DNA of 64,000 nucleotides from WLND01 sp040398845 (GTDB taxonomy: Bacteria; Actinomycetota; Actinomycetes; S36-B12): positions 100,971 to 164,970 of the forward strand of contig JBBATH010000007.1 in NCBI GenBank assembly GCA_040398845.1, in the 5' to 3' direction. Under the pieces are notes generated by a model that saw only the letters and a program-made list of their open reading frames with translations, was not told the DNA's origin and ran no database searches. The position numbers were made by a program, and so were the translations under genes. Position 1 is the first letter of the stretch. The number at the start of each line of letters is the position of its first letter. Positions 34,278-42,421 of the stretch are shown piece after piece.

Positions 34278-34821
34278 TCTCGACAATCCGAGCGTCGACC
34301 ATGTCGCGAATGAGTGTGACATCCGGCTCCCAATCGACCGGCACCTGGATGGTCTTCTTGTTCACCTTGTAGTCGGTGAGGCGAGGGCGGAACTGCTCGA
34401 GGACATCGTTGCCCCATGGGGCGATGAGGATGTGATGACTGTGCACTGAGACCCCGAATATGTACTGGCCGTTCAGGTTGATCATTGGATGATTCCATGC
34501 GATGACGAGGTCCGCGGCCGGGTGAACCGACGTGATTGCCGTGAAGATGGCCCGCACCGTGGCCCGTTTGGTGTCGTCGAATGGCTCAAGGTACTCGTCG
34601 ATGGTGGTGACACGGTGGGCGTTGGTTGAGCCGCGGGAGTACAGGACGAGAGCGTTGGCGTGGGCCTGACTGAATCCGTGGTTCTCCCTGAGGAAGGCGA
34701 TCTGTTCGGCGTACTTGCGGTCGGAAATTTGATCCATCTGATCGAACCAGTAGGTCATAGGCTGCCCGTACTTCTTCTCGATTGCCGGGAAGTAGCTTGC
34801 GCGATCGGGGTTCGTTGCCAT
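34255..34821 (-). CDS. DUF4287/DUF1801-domain protein
   Basis: 188 residues from ATG 34821, favoured by TAGAGT 7 nt upstream; a longer open frame exists. The N-terminal half (YFPAIEKKYGQPMTYWFDQM, GFSQAHANALVLYSRGS) is DUF4287-like, and the C-terminal half (DLVIAWNHPMINLNGQYIFG, SHHILIAPWG) is the YdhG/DUF1801 fold. These small proteins are widespread and cytoplasmic; some relatives bind iron or heme, but no function is established for this pair. Confidence 0.8.
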   Translation of the reverse strand: MATNPDRASYFPAIEKKYGQPMTYWFDQMDQISDRKYAEQIAFLRENHGFSQAHANALVLYSRGSTNAHRVTTIDEYLEPFDDTKRATVRAIFTAITSVHPAADLVIAWNHPMINLNGQYIFGVSVHSHHILIAPWGNDVLEQFRPRLTDYKVNKKTIQVPVDWEPDVTLIRDMVDARIVEINGPSES

Positions 34822-34828
34822 GGTTAGG

Positions 34829-34834
34829 ACTCTA
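34829..34834 (-). promoter_or_regulatory. leaderless -10 box of DUF1801 gene
   Basis: Minus-strand TAGAGT, 7 nt before the ATG at 34821. Confidence 0.5.
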
Positions 34835-34942
34835 AACCCAACCTCACTATGCCGAGGGGTGCGTTGTCGCAATCGCGGAGGTCATCTACGTCGGACCACG
34901 GCCTCTCCTCCTGCGCCCGGAACTGATGGAATCAAAGACAAG

Positions 34943-36178
34943 CTATTCGCGAGTGTTATCGAGGTCACGGATACTCCTGAGGAACACGATAGGAAGTGCG
35001 CATGCTGCAAGGAGTAGGCCCAACACCAGGTAGGTTGCAGACACTCCAAGTGAGTCGACACTGATCCCGGCGATGACCATGCCGATCGGTGGAGCAGCGT
35101 AGAAGCTAGCCAACTGGACGCCGTAAACGCGACCCTGCTCCTCAGGGCGGATGCGGCGCTGCACGAGGGTGCTGAAGAGGGGATTGAATGGGCCCCAAAC
35201 AAGGCCGAGGAGGAAGCCGAAGGCGGCGAGTACAGGCAGCGGTGGCAGGAGCGTCATGGGCAAGACACTCAGTGTCGTGCCGACGATAATAATTCGGACA
35301 AGCACTGACGGACGAACGCGCGCAAGAATCCAGCCGTAGCTGAAGGCACCGATCATTGAGCCGCCAGAGATTGCCGCGATGACGATTCCGAGGGACGCAG
35401 GGTCTTGCAGGGCGTTGAAGTAGGCGGGGAGGATGACCGCCTCGGTCGGCATGTAGACCGCGGCGATGATGAGCACCGCGATGGCGAGGATGCGCAGCGA
35501 GCGATCGTGCCACAGGGCGGTGAAACCGCGAACAAGTCCGCTGAATCCACCCTGATCTTCACCCGCGGCCTGAGCTTCGAGACGTGCGCGCTGACCGGCA
35601 TCTCCGACCCGCATCACGGCTACTGCGATTGCTGCGAGCAGGAAAAGCCCGCATGGCAGCCAAAAGGCGGATTCAGGACCTACTCCTGCAATGAGTGCCG
35701 CTGCGGCGAGGGGACCCGCCGTCCACCCGATGAGGAACACGCCCTCATGAATGCCATTGAGCCGATCCGTGTCCATGCCCGAGGCCTGCGCGGCATCTGG
35801 GATGAGCGCTCGACGGGCGCTGTAGCCGGCGGGGTCGAAGATCGCACCGATGATTGCGAGCGTGAGGATCGAGCCATACGTGAGCCCGATGGTCATTGAG
35901 ACGATGGGCACCGCCGCGACAGATAGTGCACTGACGACGTCTGCCCCGATCGCAACAGGCTTACGGCCCAAGCGGTCGACGAGCCAACCCGTGAGCGGAG
36001 CCGCGAGGAGGGCCGGCAGGGCGCTGATCGCAGCCACCGCGCCCGCAGCGGCGGCCGACCCCGTCTCTTGGAGCACGAGCCAGGGGAAGGCGAGCATGAC
36101 GACCGCATTACCGAGGCCGGAGGTGAGGTTCGCTGCCTCGAGGAAGAGGACGGGCAGCAGTCGGCGAGGCGCCGCCAT
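34943..36178 (-). CDS. MFS transporter
   Basis: 411 residues, about 12 hydrophobic segments, with the MFS loop PLTGWLVDRLGRKPVAIGAD between TM2 and TM3. General similarity to the other MFS gene at 5731-6972, so both belong to the actinobacterial MFS_3/drug-efflux group. A GGGGTGAG sequence precedes the ATG. Substrate unknown. Confidence 0.88.
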   Translation of the reverse strand: MAAPRRLLPVLFLEAANLTSGLGNAVVMLAFPWLVLQETGSAAAAGAVAAISALPALLAAPLTGWLVDRLGRKPVAIGADVVSALSVAAVPIVSMTIGLTYGSILTLAIIGAIFDPAGYSARRALIPDAAQASGMDTDRLNGIHEGVFLIGWTAGPLAAAALIAGVGPESAFWLPCGLFLLAAIAVAVMRVGDAGQRARLEAQAAGEDQGGFSGLVRGFTALWHDRSLRILAIAVLIIAAVYMPTEAVILPAYFNALQDPASLGIVIAAISGGSMIGAFSYGWILARVRPSVLVRIIIVGTTLSVLPMTLLPPLPVLAAFGFLLGLVWGPFNPLFSTLVQRRIRPEEQGRVYGVQLASFYAAPPIGMVIAGISVDSLGVSATYLVLGLLLAACALPIVFLRSIRDLDNTRE

Positions 36179-36267
36179 GACTCACCCCGCTATCTGAACT
36201 CAAGACCCCCCGGCCATGCTGCCAGACGATGTTCCGCGAGCGTCGGTCACGGGTCAATGAAGCGGTT

Positions 36268-36528
36268 TCAGCGCTTGAAGTCGAGCCCGAGATCAACGAG
36301 GTGATCTCGAAGGATCCCGATGGCCTTCGGGCCTACCCCATGGAGGGCAAGCAGGTCGTCCTCAGACCAATGAACCAATTCCTCCAGGCTCAACACCCCA
36401 GCGACATCGAGGGCTCTGGTTGCGGGAGCCCCGATTCCGGGGAGCGCGCTCGTGCTTCTCACGGTGAACCCTCCGGCTCGAGAAATGGCTGCCCCTGACG
36501 AATCGACGGGCGCGACCATTTGGATCAT
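36268..36528 (-). CDS. helix-hairpin-helix DNA-binding protein, small
   Basis: 86 residues from ATG 36528 (an in-frame ATG at 36519 is possible). LPGIGAPATRALDVAGVLSL and LLALHGVGPKAIGILRDHLV are paired HhH motifs with GIGxxxxxxL and GVGPKAI hairpins, the non-specific DNA-binding element. No catalytic domain. It may be a stand-alone HhH protein like those related to RNA polymerase alpha C-terminal domains. Confidence 0.7.
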   Translation of the reverse strand: MIQMVAPVDSSGAAISRAGGFTVRSTSALPGIGAPATRALDVAGVLSLEELVHWSEDDLLALHGVGPKAIGILRDHLVDLGLDFKR

Positions 36529-36572
36529 AAGAGCGTTTGTGACGAAAAAGAAAATGTCGCACTGCCAACCCC

Positions 36573-36578
36573 TACGCT
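36573..36578 (+). promoter_or_regulatory. leaderless -10 box of FUSC-like gene
   Basis: TACGCT lies 6 nt before ATG 36585. Confidence 0.5.
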
Positions 36579-36584
36579 GCGTCA

Positions 36585-37694
36585 ATGACCACTCAGGATT
36601 CCGGCACGAGCAACGACGCAGGTGTGGCAAATGCAAGGCCGCCGGTGAAGATGCCGGTCAAGCGCCGGCTCACCCTGGTCGTGGCGGCTGTCGTGCTAGT
36701 GCTGTTGCCGGCCATCGTCATGGTGCTCGTTACGTGGGCTGGTACCGGCGAGGTGCAGGGCGCTGCTACCTAGGCGTCGATCCCGGCCATTGTGGGTATC
36801 GCGGCGGCGATGTCGGGCGGACGTCGGTACGCCGTGATCGTGGCGATCGTCATGGGCTTTCTCGCGCCCCTTGCCATCGTGGCCGGAATGTCACCGGTAT
36901 CCGGCGCAGCGCTGATGGCGATCCTTTGCATGACCGTCGGACGCCTGTCACGAGTGGGCTTGCAGAAGTCGGGCCTGCTGGTGCCCGTGATGCTGTCGTG
37001 GGCTCTCATTGACCCACCCGCATGGGACGGGGCCACCTCGGTAGAACGCCTCGACACGGAATACCTGCTGTGGATGGCCCTGATCTTCTTTGTGGGTGGG
37101 CTCATCCCCGCCCTGCTCGTTTCCTACCTGCAGCGAAATCGCAAGCCTGCAACGCTGGCTCCCCATTCGCGCAGCGAGGCAATGACCTACACGGTCATGA
37201 TCACCACCCTCGTGACGGTGTCGACGTTCTACGTGCTCGACAACCCCAAGATGATCGGCGGAGCCTTCCTCATCGCTGTGATCATGGTGATGGCGCCAAT
37301 CGGAACAGCGCAGACTCTCAAGCCGACGGTCTTCCGGGTCCTTGCAACTATCCTCGGCTCGGTCTTCATCATCCTGCTTGTGAGCCAGGTGCACGAGCTC
37401 GGCCTCGTCTACCTGATCGGTCTGGCATTCCTTGTTATTTCGGTGTTTGCCCGCCTGAGCGGGCTGGCGTGGGTGTACTACGCATTCATGGTTCCGGCCA
37501 CGGCTTGCCTGAATTCGACGACCCTCACGCAGGTGGGCGAATTGGGCAAGCAGCGTGTTGTCGACAACGTGGTGGGTGGCGTTCTCGTTATCATCGCGAC
37601 CGCCCTTGCGATCGGCTACTCACAGTGGGCAAGCAGCCGCGGCGAAGTAACTGACCACGATGACGAGGTCGCATCAGTCGCCGCTACGGCTTGA
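36585..37694 (+). pseudogene. FUSC-like membrane transporter interrupted by in-frame TAG
   Basis: ATG 36585 opens a protein with a cytoplasmic head and TM1 (LTLVVAAVVLVLLPAIVMVL). At codon 63 a TAG (36771-36773) occurs, and the same frame continues at once with ASIPAIVGIAAAMSGGRRYA and the remaining TM segments to 37694. Across the stop it aligns with the intact paralogue at 62817-63830, whose sequence runs straight through. Families: FUSC_2 aromatic acid/fusaric acid efflux proteins. Either a nonsense pseudogene, or reinitiation at GTG 36792 giving an N-truncated protein lacking TM1. Confidence 0.8.
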
Positions 37695-37841
37695 ATCTGC
37701 GGATCGCCTGCGGCCATTCGCAGGTTCGTGCGAGCTTGCCCGCCCAGGAAACTGCTGCCTCGTTCATGTGAGGGATCAGGAGACCCTCGAATCGAGGATA
37801 AAAGATTCATGCCCTTCAAGTGCTCGTGGCGCCCTCGTTGC

Positions 37842-37847
37842 TAACGT
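37842..37847 (+). promoter_or_regulatory. leaderless -10 box of YdeI-like gene
   Basis: TAACGT ends 6 nt before ATG 37854. Confidence 0.55.
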
Positions 37848-37853
37848 CTTGGC

Positions 37854-38429
37854 ATGAGCCCGGATCGGGAGTGGGTGGAATTTGCATCTCGACAATACCT
37901 TCGGGACTGGCTCGCTGAGAACCACGACCGCTCGCCCGGGGTCTGGGCCGTCTACTCACGAGCCCGACTGGGAGTCTCGGATCTATCGTGGGAGACGCTG
38001 GTAGAGGAGTGTCTATGTTTCGGTTGGATCGATTCGCTTCCCGGCAAAGTTGATGATAGACGTACCCGCACCTACATCTCACCTAGAAAACCTCGAAGTG
38101 GGTGGTCACGGCGCAACGAGGGATTGGTTGAGTTGCTCCTGAGTGACGGACGTATGCACGAGTCGGGCGCTGCTGCCGTGATCGCAGCCAAGGCAGATGG
38201 GAGTTGGTCGCTCTTCGACCTTGCTGAGGATCTCGTCATTCCGAAGGGTCTCGAGCAGGCTCTTGCGGGTAACCCTGAAGCGCAGGCAGGTTTTGATCGA
38301 TATCCCGAGCGCACACGCAAATCGCTTCTGCAGTGGTTCTACACCGCGCGTACGGAGCCGACGCGAAGGAGGCGCTGTGAGGCGATAGTGGATGCCGCAT
38401 TACAGGGAGTCAGGCCCAAAGGCTTCTAG
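37854..38429 (+). CDS. YdeI/OmpD-associated family protein
   Basis: 191 residues. YdeI family marks: WVEFASRQYLRDWLAENHDR, ECLCFGWIDSLPGKVDDRRT and RKSLLQWFYTARTEPTRRRR. The enterobacterial homologue protects against polymyxin and other stresses and is tied to OmpD, but actinobacteria lack OmpD, so the role here is unknown. It is probably cytoplasmic, single gene. Confidence 0.9.
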   Translation: MSPDREWVEFASRQYLRDWLAENHDRSPGVWAVYSRARLGVSDLSWETLVEECLCFGWIDSLPGKVDDRRTRTYISPRKPRSGWSRRNEGLVELLLSDGRMHESGAAAVIAAKADGSWSLFDLAEDLVIPKGLEQALAGNPEAQAGFDRYPERTRKSLLQWFYTARTEPTRRRRCEAIVDAALQGVRPKGF

Positions 38430-38465
38430 CCAAACAGCCACGATTGGAACCGATGACCCCCGGGA

Positions 38466-38984
38466 CTAATGCCCGGCGACCTCTCGGTAGCCGATCCCAA
38501 TCACCGCCGTGACAGGCGTGCTGGACCGGGAAGACACCAAGACCTGGTACGTGCCAGCCTGGGCTTTCGTCCGTAGGCGAGCTAGGTAAAGGAACGAGGC
38601 TTTGGAGTAGGGCTCAAAGAAGGGGGTTCGCTCGGTTATCGCCAGGGTGCGCCGTGATCCGTCGGGCGCGATAACAATGAGTTGAGGAAGCCTGCTGGCC
38701 GGCAGGCGGCTCGCGGTCGGTGTGTCGGAGATAAGTAGTTCCATGCGAAGCTCTTGGTCCGCAGTGAACCGCACTCGAAGCCCGCGTTCCTGACCGGCGC
38801 CCGTGAATGAGGCGTACACCGCGCGGGCGATAGTCCCATCGCTGATGAGGGGGCCCTGTGCAGGTGTGACGTTCTTGCCAGTGAGCACGATTCGTTCATG
38901 AGCAACAGCGTTGTCCGTGGACGCGTTCAGGGCGAGGCCGAGCGCCGCGGTGGCGATGCCTATGCGAATCAGGGACCGTCTCAT
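38466..38984 (-). CDS. secreted protein of unknown function
   Basis: 172 residues. Signal peptide MRRSLIRIGIATAALGLALN; cleavage near VAHERIV. Mature part has beta strands typical of a pre-peptidase C-terminal-like or Fn3-like sandwich (RGLRVRFTADQELRMELLIS, SKASFLYLARLRTKAQAGTY). Its start overlaps the stop of the lipoprotein gene by 4 bp, so the two are co-translated. Unknown function. Confidence 0.7.
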   Translation of the reverse strand: MRRSLIRIGIATAALGLALNASTDNAVAHERIVLTGKNVTPAQGPLISDGTIARAVYASFTGAGQERGLRVRFTADQELRMELLISDTPTASRLPASRLPQLIVIAPDGSRRTLAITERTPFFEPYSKASFLYLARLRTKAQAGTYQVLVSSRSSTPVTAVIGIGYREVAGH

Positions 38985-39493
38985 GCCGAGATCTCCTTCA
39001 GGATCGATGCACCGTCAATGCACCATTGGCCGTCTTCTGCCACCATCCGATAAGCAAGAGAGAAGTCACTGCCAACGACCACTCGCAGGACAGCCCCAGT
39101 TCCCTCGGGGCTGCATTCGGTTAAGCGCAGGTTCGAGTTGCCGAGCAAGAAGGTGTAGTCGCTCACGATGAGTGCCTTGAATTGCGGCAGGGTCACCGAG
39201 GAGCGGAATCCATTGCTGGCGAACTGAAGGGCAGAATCGAAGTCGCTGTCGGCGAATGCACGTTGCTGACGTTTCACGACGCCGAAGGCGGCCTCGGCAA
39301 CGTCCGGGGCGCACACCTGAATGCTTGGGTCAGCATCAGGGACCGGTTGGCTAGCGCTGGGTGTGCATGCGGCAATGGTGATCGCGACACTGAGCAGGAA
39401 GGGAACGATGACGACAAGCCTCAAGAGGCCGCTGTGGTCAGTCCGCCCTTCACGGTAAGCCGCGTTGCCACTGCTACTCGTTTTCAATTCCAT
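38981..39493 (-). CDS. putative lipoprotein, DUF4864-like
   Basis: 170 residues. A hydrophobic stretch LLRLVVIVPFLLSVAITIAA is followed by Cys (IAAC), a lipobox. The mature part AAFGVVKRQQRAFADSDFDS, ALQFASNGFRSSVTLPQF and LIVSDYTFLLGNSNLRL fits DUF4864 (SnoaL-like cone). It sits on the outer face of the membrane. The N-terminus before the hydrophobic stretch is long (22 residues) and the start may be later. Overlaps both neighbours on the minus strand. Confidence 0.7.
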   Translation of the reverse strand: MELKTSSSGNAAYREGRTDHSGLLRLVVIVPFLLSVAITIAACTPSASQPVPDADPSIQVCAPDVAEAAFGVVKRQQRAFADSDFDSALQFASNGFRSSVTLPQFKALIVSDYTFLLGNSNLRLTECSPEGTGAVLRVVVGSDFSLAYRMVAEDGQWCIDGASILKEISA

Positions 39494-39719
39494 CAGATTC
39501 GAAGCGGCGGAAGGAAAAGTACCAGATGTAGTAGATCGCTAGGACTGGTCCGCCGAAGACGATGAAATACGGCACCAAGGCGCCCGTGCCTGCGTTGATG
39601 TAGGCGAGGCCTTGCCAGACGAGCGCCACAGCCACAGCCACGAGAATCCCGCTCATGACAAAACTTTGTGGCTTGCGGGCAGCCCATGGTCGGCTGTCGC
39701 TCACATGTTCGTGGCTCAT
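39474..39719 (-). CDS. small two-pass membrane protein
   Basis: 81 residues from ATG 39719, which has a GGGGAG ribosome binding site; a longer frame exists upstream. Two membrane segments (FVMSGILVAVAVALVWQGL, LVPYFIVFGGPVLAIYYIW). It is first in a three-gene minus-strand set with the lipoprotein and secreted protein. No family recognised. Confidence 0.6.
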   Translation of the reverse strand: MSHEHVSDSRPWAARKPQSFVMSGILVAVAVALVWQGLAYINAGTGALVPYFIVFGGPVLAIYYIWYFSFRRFESDGIENE

Positions 39720-40064
39720 GCGTTCTCCCCAATCCGGTGGTTTTTGGTCTTGTCGTGCCGAGGACACCATCGTCTCACCGGGGAAGAACGTTGTCCTTGC
39801 GGATGGAGGTTTCTGCGAAGTGAGCAGTGGACAGGCCGTTCCACCTGAGGGCGACCAGGCGCTACCAATTGAGCCGGGTCGCCGTGGAGTTTCTCCGGAA
39901 ATGGCTTCTCGAAGTCCAGTGACCGATCATCCTCGACCAGTCGCCTACCCGCTCCTGCTTGGTGCCATGAATGCGATCGGATGCTGTTCGGGATTCGAAT
40001 GTTTCGTACGCCGTGGCGACTGGGTCGACGAAGGAGGACAACATCGGCCAGGGGTCGTTGGCGA
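39720..40064. other. intergenic stretch without a convincing gene
   Basis: 345 bp between the divergent membrane-protein gene and tacA. Open frames exist in it but have no protein-like composition or start signals. The tacA promoter and operator begin at its right edge. Confidence 0.5.
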
Positions 40065-40083
40065 TACCGGTATTCTGCCGGTA
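40065..40083 (+). promoter_or_regulatory. tacAT promoter and operator
   Basis: TACCGG (40065-40070) and CCGGTA (40078-40083) are a perfect inverted repeat flanking TATTCT (40071-40076). That hexamer fits the local TANNNT rule and would place a leaderless start 6 nt later, at 40083. There the codon is ACG, not ATG. An antitoxin bound to the palindrome would cover the -10 box. Confidence 0.55.
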
Positions 40084-40373
40084 CGAAGACGGAGGATCAG
40101 ACCGAGGCACTCGAGCGCATCGAGACCCGCGTCAGTCCTGCAGACCGGGCTCGGATCGGTGCGGCCGCAGTTGCCCGGCACGAGTCCGTCGCGCGATTCG
40201 TCCAGCGCGCTGCCCTCAAGGAGGCCGACGACGTCCTTGGACGCGAGGTCGACGTCACCAGGATGCCCGTCGATCAGTTCGAAGATCTCATGGCCGCACT
40301 CGACCGACCGACTGAGCCGATTCCTGAGGTCGTGCAGCTAGCAGCCAGCGACCGCGCCTTCTCTCGACGCTAG
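40083..40373 (+). CDS. tacA: TacA-like antitoxin (DUF1778), start codon apparently ACG
   Basis: 96 residues if begun at ACG 40083. The body ALERIETRVSPADRARIGAA, then HESVARFVQRAALKEADDVL, is the DUF1778 ribbon-helix-helix, and the C-terminus PVDQFEDLMAALDRPTEPIP is the toxin-binding tail. No ATG, GTG or TTG is available in frame between 40000 and the RHH domain; ATGs at 39981 and 39999 would add an unlikely Arg-rich leader. The promoter geometry points to ACG 40083 as a mutated or non-canonical start. The stop meets the toxin GTG (1-bp overlap). Confidence 0.75.
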   Translation, partial: TKTEDQTEALERIETRVSPADRARIGAAAVARHESVARFVQRAALKEADDVLGREVDVTRMPVDQFEDLMAALDRPTEPIPEVVQLAASDRAFSRR

Positions 40374-40873
40374 TGGCGCTCCTCTCCGAGGCGCTGTCTG
40401 ACCACCACGACCTCAACCCGTTCGATTCTGATCGGGCGGAACTGAATCAGTGGCTTAAGCAAGAGGCGCGCAAGGCTCATCACGCTGGCACTGCTCGCGT
40501 CACGGTGTGGACCGACGAGGTAACGGGGGTCGTCGTGGGCTACTACGCGATTGCCCCGACCAACGTTGCTCCTGACGGACTCAGCAGGAAAGCGCGCGTC
40601 GGACTGTCGGGACCGATCCCCGGGTACCTAATCGTGAAGCTGGCGCTGAGCCAACAGTTGATGGGCACCGGACTGGGCGGTCAACTGATGCTTGACGCGC
40701 TGGAGACTGTGGCAGCAGCAGCCAACGTGGCCGGTGGGCGTCTCGTCGTCGACGCGATAGACGAGAGAGCCCACGGGTTCTATGCGCATTACGGGTTCAC
40801 GCCGATCGCGGGCGGCATGCGACTCTTCGCTCGGATCGATGCCGTGAGCGCGTCTATCGCGCACGCCCAATGA
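40373..40873 (+). CDS. tacT: TacT-like GNAT toxin
   Basis: 166 residues. LNPFDSDRAELNQWLKQEAR is the typical TacT opening, followed by GNAT elements: TGVVVGYYAIAPTNVAP, LIVKLALSQQLMGTGLGGQL (the Q/RxxGxG/A acetyl-CoA loop) and DERAHGFYAHYGFTPI (FYxxxGF). TacT acetylates the amino group of aminoacyl-tRNA and halts translation. If the antitoxin start is defective this toxin must be silent, poorly expressed, or tamed otherwise; it has no visible lesion. Confidence 0.88.
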   Translation: MALLSEALSDHHDLNPFDSDRAELNQWLKQEARKAHHAGTARVTVWTDEVTGVVVGYYAIAPTNVAPDGLSRKARVGLSGPIPGYLIVKLALSQQLMGTGLGGQLMLDALETVAAAANVAGGRLVVDAIDERAHGFYAHYGFTPIAGGMRLFARIDAVSASIAHAQ

Positions 40874-41519
40874 CGCCGAAACTCGACACCCGAAGGGGTC
40901 TATCCGTAACAACGCCGCGCCTCGCACCAGCGCGCGTGGAGCACGGACCTTCCCAAACAGCGGTCGCCGTCGTCGGGAGCCGTCACATGGACGGCGTCAG
41001 AGACGGGGATGAGTCATCGACCATAGCAATCAGTGCTGTCTTGCGAACATGGATCGGCCGAGCATCCTGCATGACTACGCCCGAGCGATGCAGGATCGGG
41101 CGCATGACCGTGCCAGGCGGGATGTGCAAATTGACCTGGGGGGCCAGCCTGCCCGAGCGGCTGGACGCCCTGTGGGAGGCATGGGTTCAGGCGTTCCCGA
41201 ACGTCATCCCGCGACTGGGGATTGACCGGAGCAACGTCGCGGAGCTTGAGCCGCGACGCCGCCGGGTCTGATGGGCATTCAATGTTTCGATCGTGTTCGG
41301 ATGCCCCCTGCCCCCTGCCGCCTCGCCCGAGACGCCGGAGTGAACCGTCCGTGGCGGAAACCAACTCCGTCCTTGACAGATGGCCAACTGTTCACCTGAT
41401 CGGGCCCTAGGGTGAAACTAGGTGCCGTCAAGAAGGTGTGCCAACGCCGCGTGGCTTAGCGAATCGAGGCAACTTCCGACTGTGTCCGTTTGCGCTGACC
41501 TTCGCCGCCTGCGCCGACT
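40874..41519. other. non-coding or decayed stretch
   Basis: About 650 bp between tacT and the 41520 gene. A plus-strand frame from 40870 (ATGA with tacT) runs to 41271, but its composition is Arg-rich and unlike a folded protein; only the last ~45 residues (WGASLPERLDALWEAWVQAF onward) look plausible. I see no RNA gene or clear promoter. It may hold the remains of an inserted gene. Confidence 0.4.
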
Positions 41520-42383
41520 GTGATGTCGTCGCTATGCGATGCGCACGGGGGATGCGCCATCGGGCCACCGCATGATCCGGCGGAGGCCAGCGCCTTGGCC
41601 GACTTGGTTGCCTACCTTGCCTCATCGGGGGCGGAGGTCGAGGTCGTGTGCACGCCGGAGTTGCGACCCGACTGCGCCTGGACGAACGATTGGATGCTCA
41701 ACGTTGATGGGGTGGTGTGGCTGGTCGAGCACACAGCTCTGATGTATCGCTCAAGTTCAATTCCTCGGCTACGCGAGACCCACACGAGGCTGCGTGCTTT
41801 CCTGGAGGAGGCGGGCCGCCGGCACTCCGTTCGGATCGCAGCTATCGTCAGCCCTGACATCGATAACTCGCACCTTGACCGTAAGGCGGCGAAGAGAGCC
41901 CGCCGCGATGCGTACTCTCGGCTGAAGCAGTTCGTGACCGCGTCGCTCGAGTCGATGGATTCGAGCGATGCGAAGTGGATTGCGCGTGATTTCGAAGACG
42001 GGTGCGGGAACTCCATCCACGTATTGCGACTCGACCCGAGCGAGACCCACGAGAACCTTGGATACGGCAGTACGGGGTCGTCCATGGCTGGAACGTCCGA
42101 TCTGCAAGAGCAGTTCGATCGGGACATTGCGCCCGTGGTGCGCCGCAAGCTGTTGAAGCAGATACGCAAACAGGCCGGCAGTGTCGAGCATGCGGGCTTG
42201 TTCTTGGATCAGTTTGACGGGGATGGCGTGGTCAACTCCGTCCTATCGCCAGAGGGAGTTCGGCAAGGGATTGTCCAGATCTGTCAGGACTTCCCGGATG
42301 TTTTGGACCGGGTATGGATGCGCACAAGGGATGGTCGAGTTCTCGAACTCGACCTTGATGCACCAGTTCCGGAACGCAGCTGA
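41520..42383 (+). CDS. unknown protein, possible partner of GHKL nuclease
   Basis: 287 residues from GTG 41520 (ATG 41523 is equally possible). No family recognised. The region LRPDCAWTNDWMLNVDGVVW followed by LVEHTALMY has the D-(x)n-E-x-H/K look of a PD-(D/E)xK-like fold; helical charged parts follow (DRKAAKRARRDAYSRLKQFV, VRRKLLKQIRKQAGSVEHAG). It ends 38 bp before the GHKL gene on the same strand, in a toxin-antitoxin-rich zone, so the two may form one defence unit (inference). Confidence 0.6.
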   Translation: MMSSLCDAHGGCAIGPPHDPAEASALADLVAYLASSGAEVEVVCTPELRPDCAWTNDWMLNVDGVVWLVEHTALMYRSSSIPRLRETHTRLRAFLEEAGRRHSVRIAAIVSPDIDNSHLDRKAAKRARRDAYSRLKQFVTASLESMDSSDAKWIARDFEDGCGNSIHVLRLDPSETHENLGYGSTGSSMAGTSDLQEQFDRDIAPVVRRKLLKQIRKQAGSVEHAGLFLDQFDGDGVVNSVLSPEGVRQGIVQICQDFPDVLDRVWMRTRDGRVLELDLDAPVPERS

Positions 42384-42421
42384 CAGTGCCGCTGTTCAGC
42401 ACCCCCCGCGGTGAGGCGCGA

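Noticed and set aside
40870..41271. 133-residue ORF after tacT with ATGA overlap
   Set aside because: Arg-rich and without a recognisable fold over most of its length; kept only as a decayed stretch.
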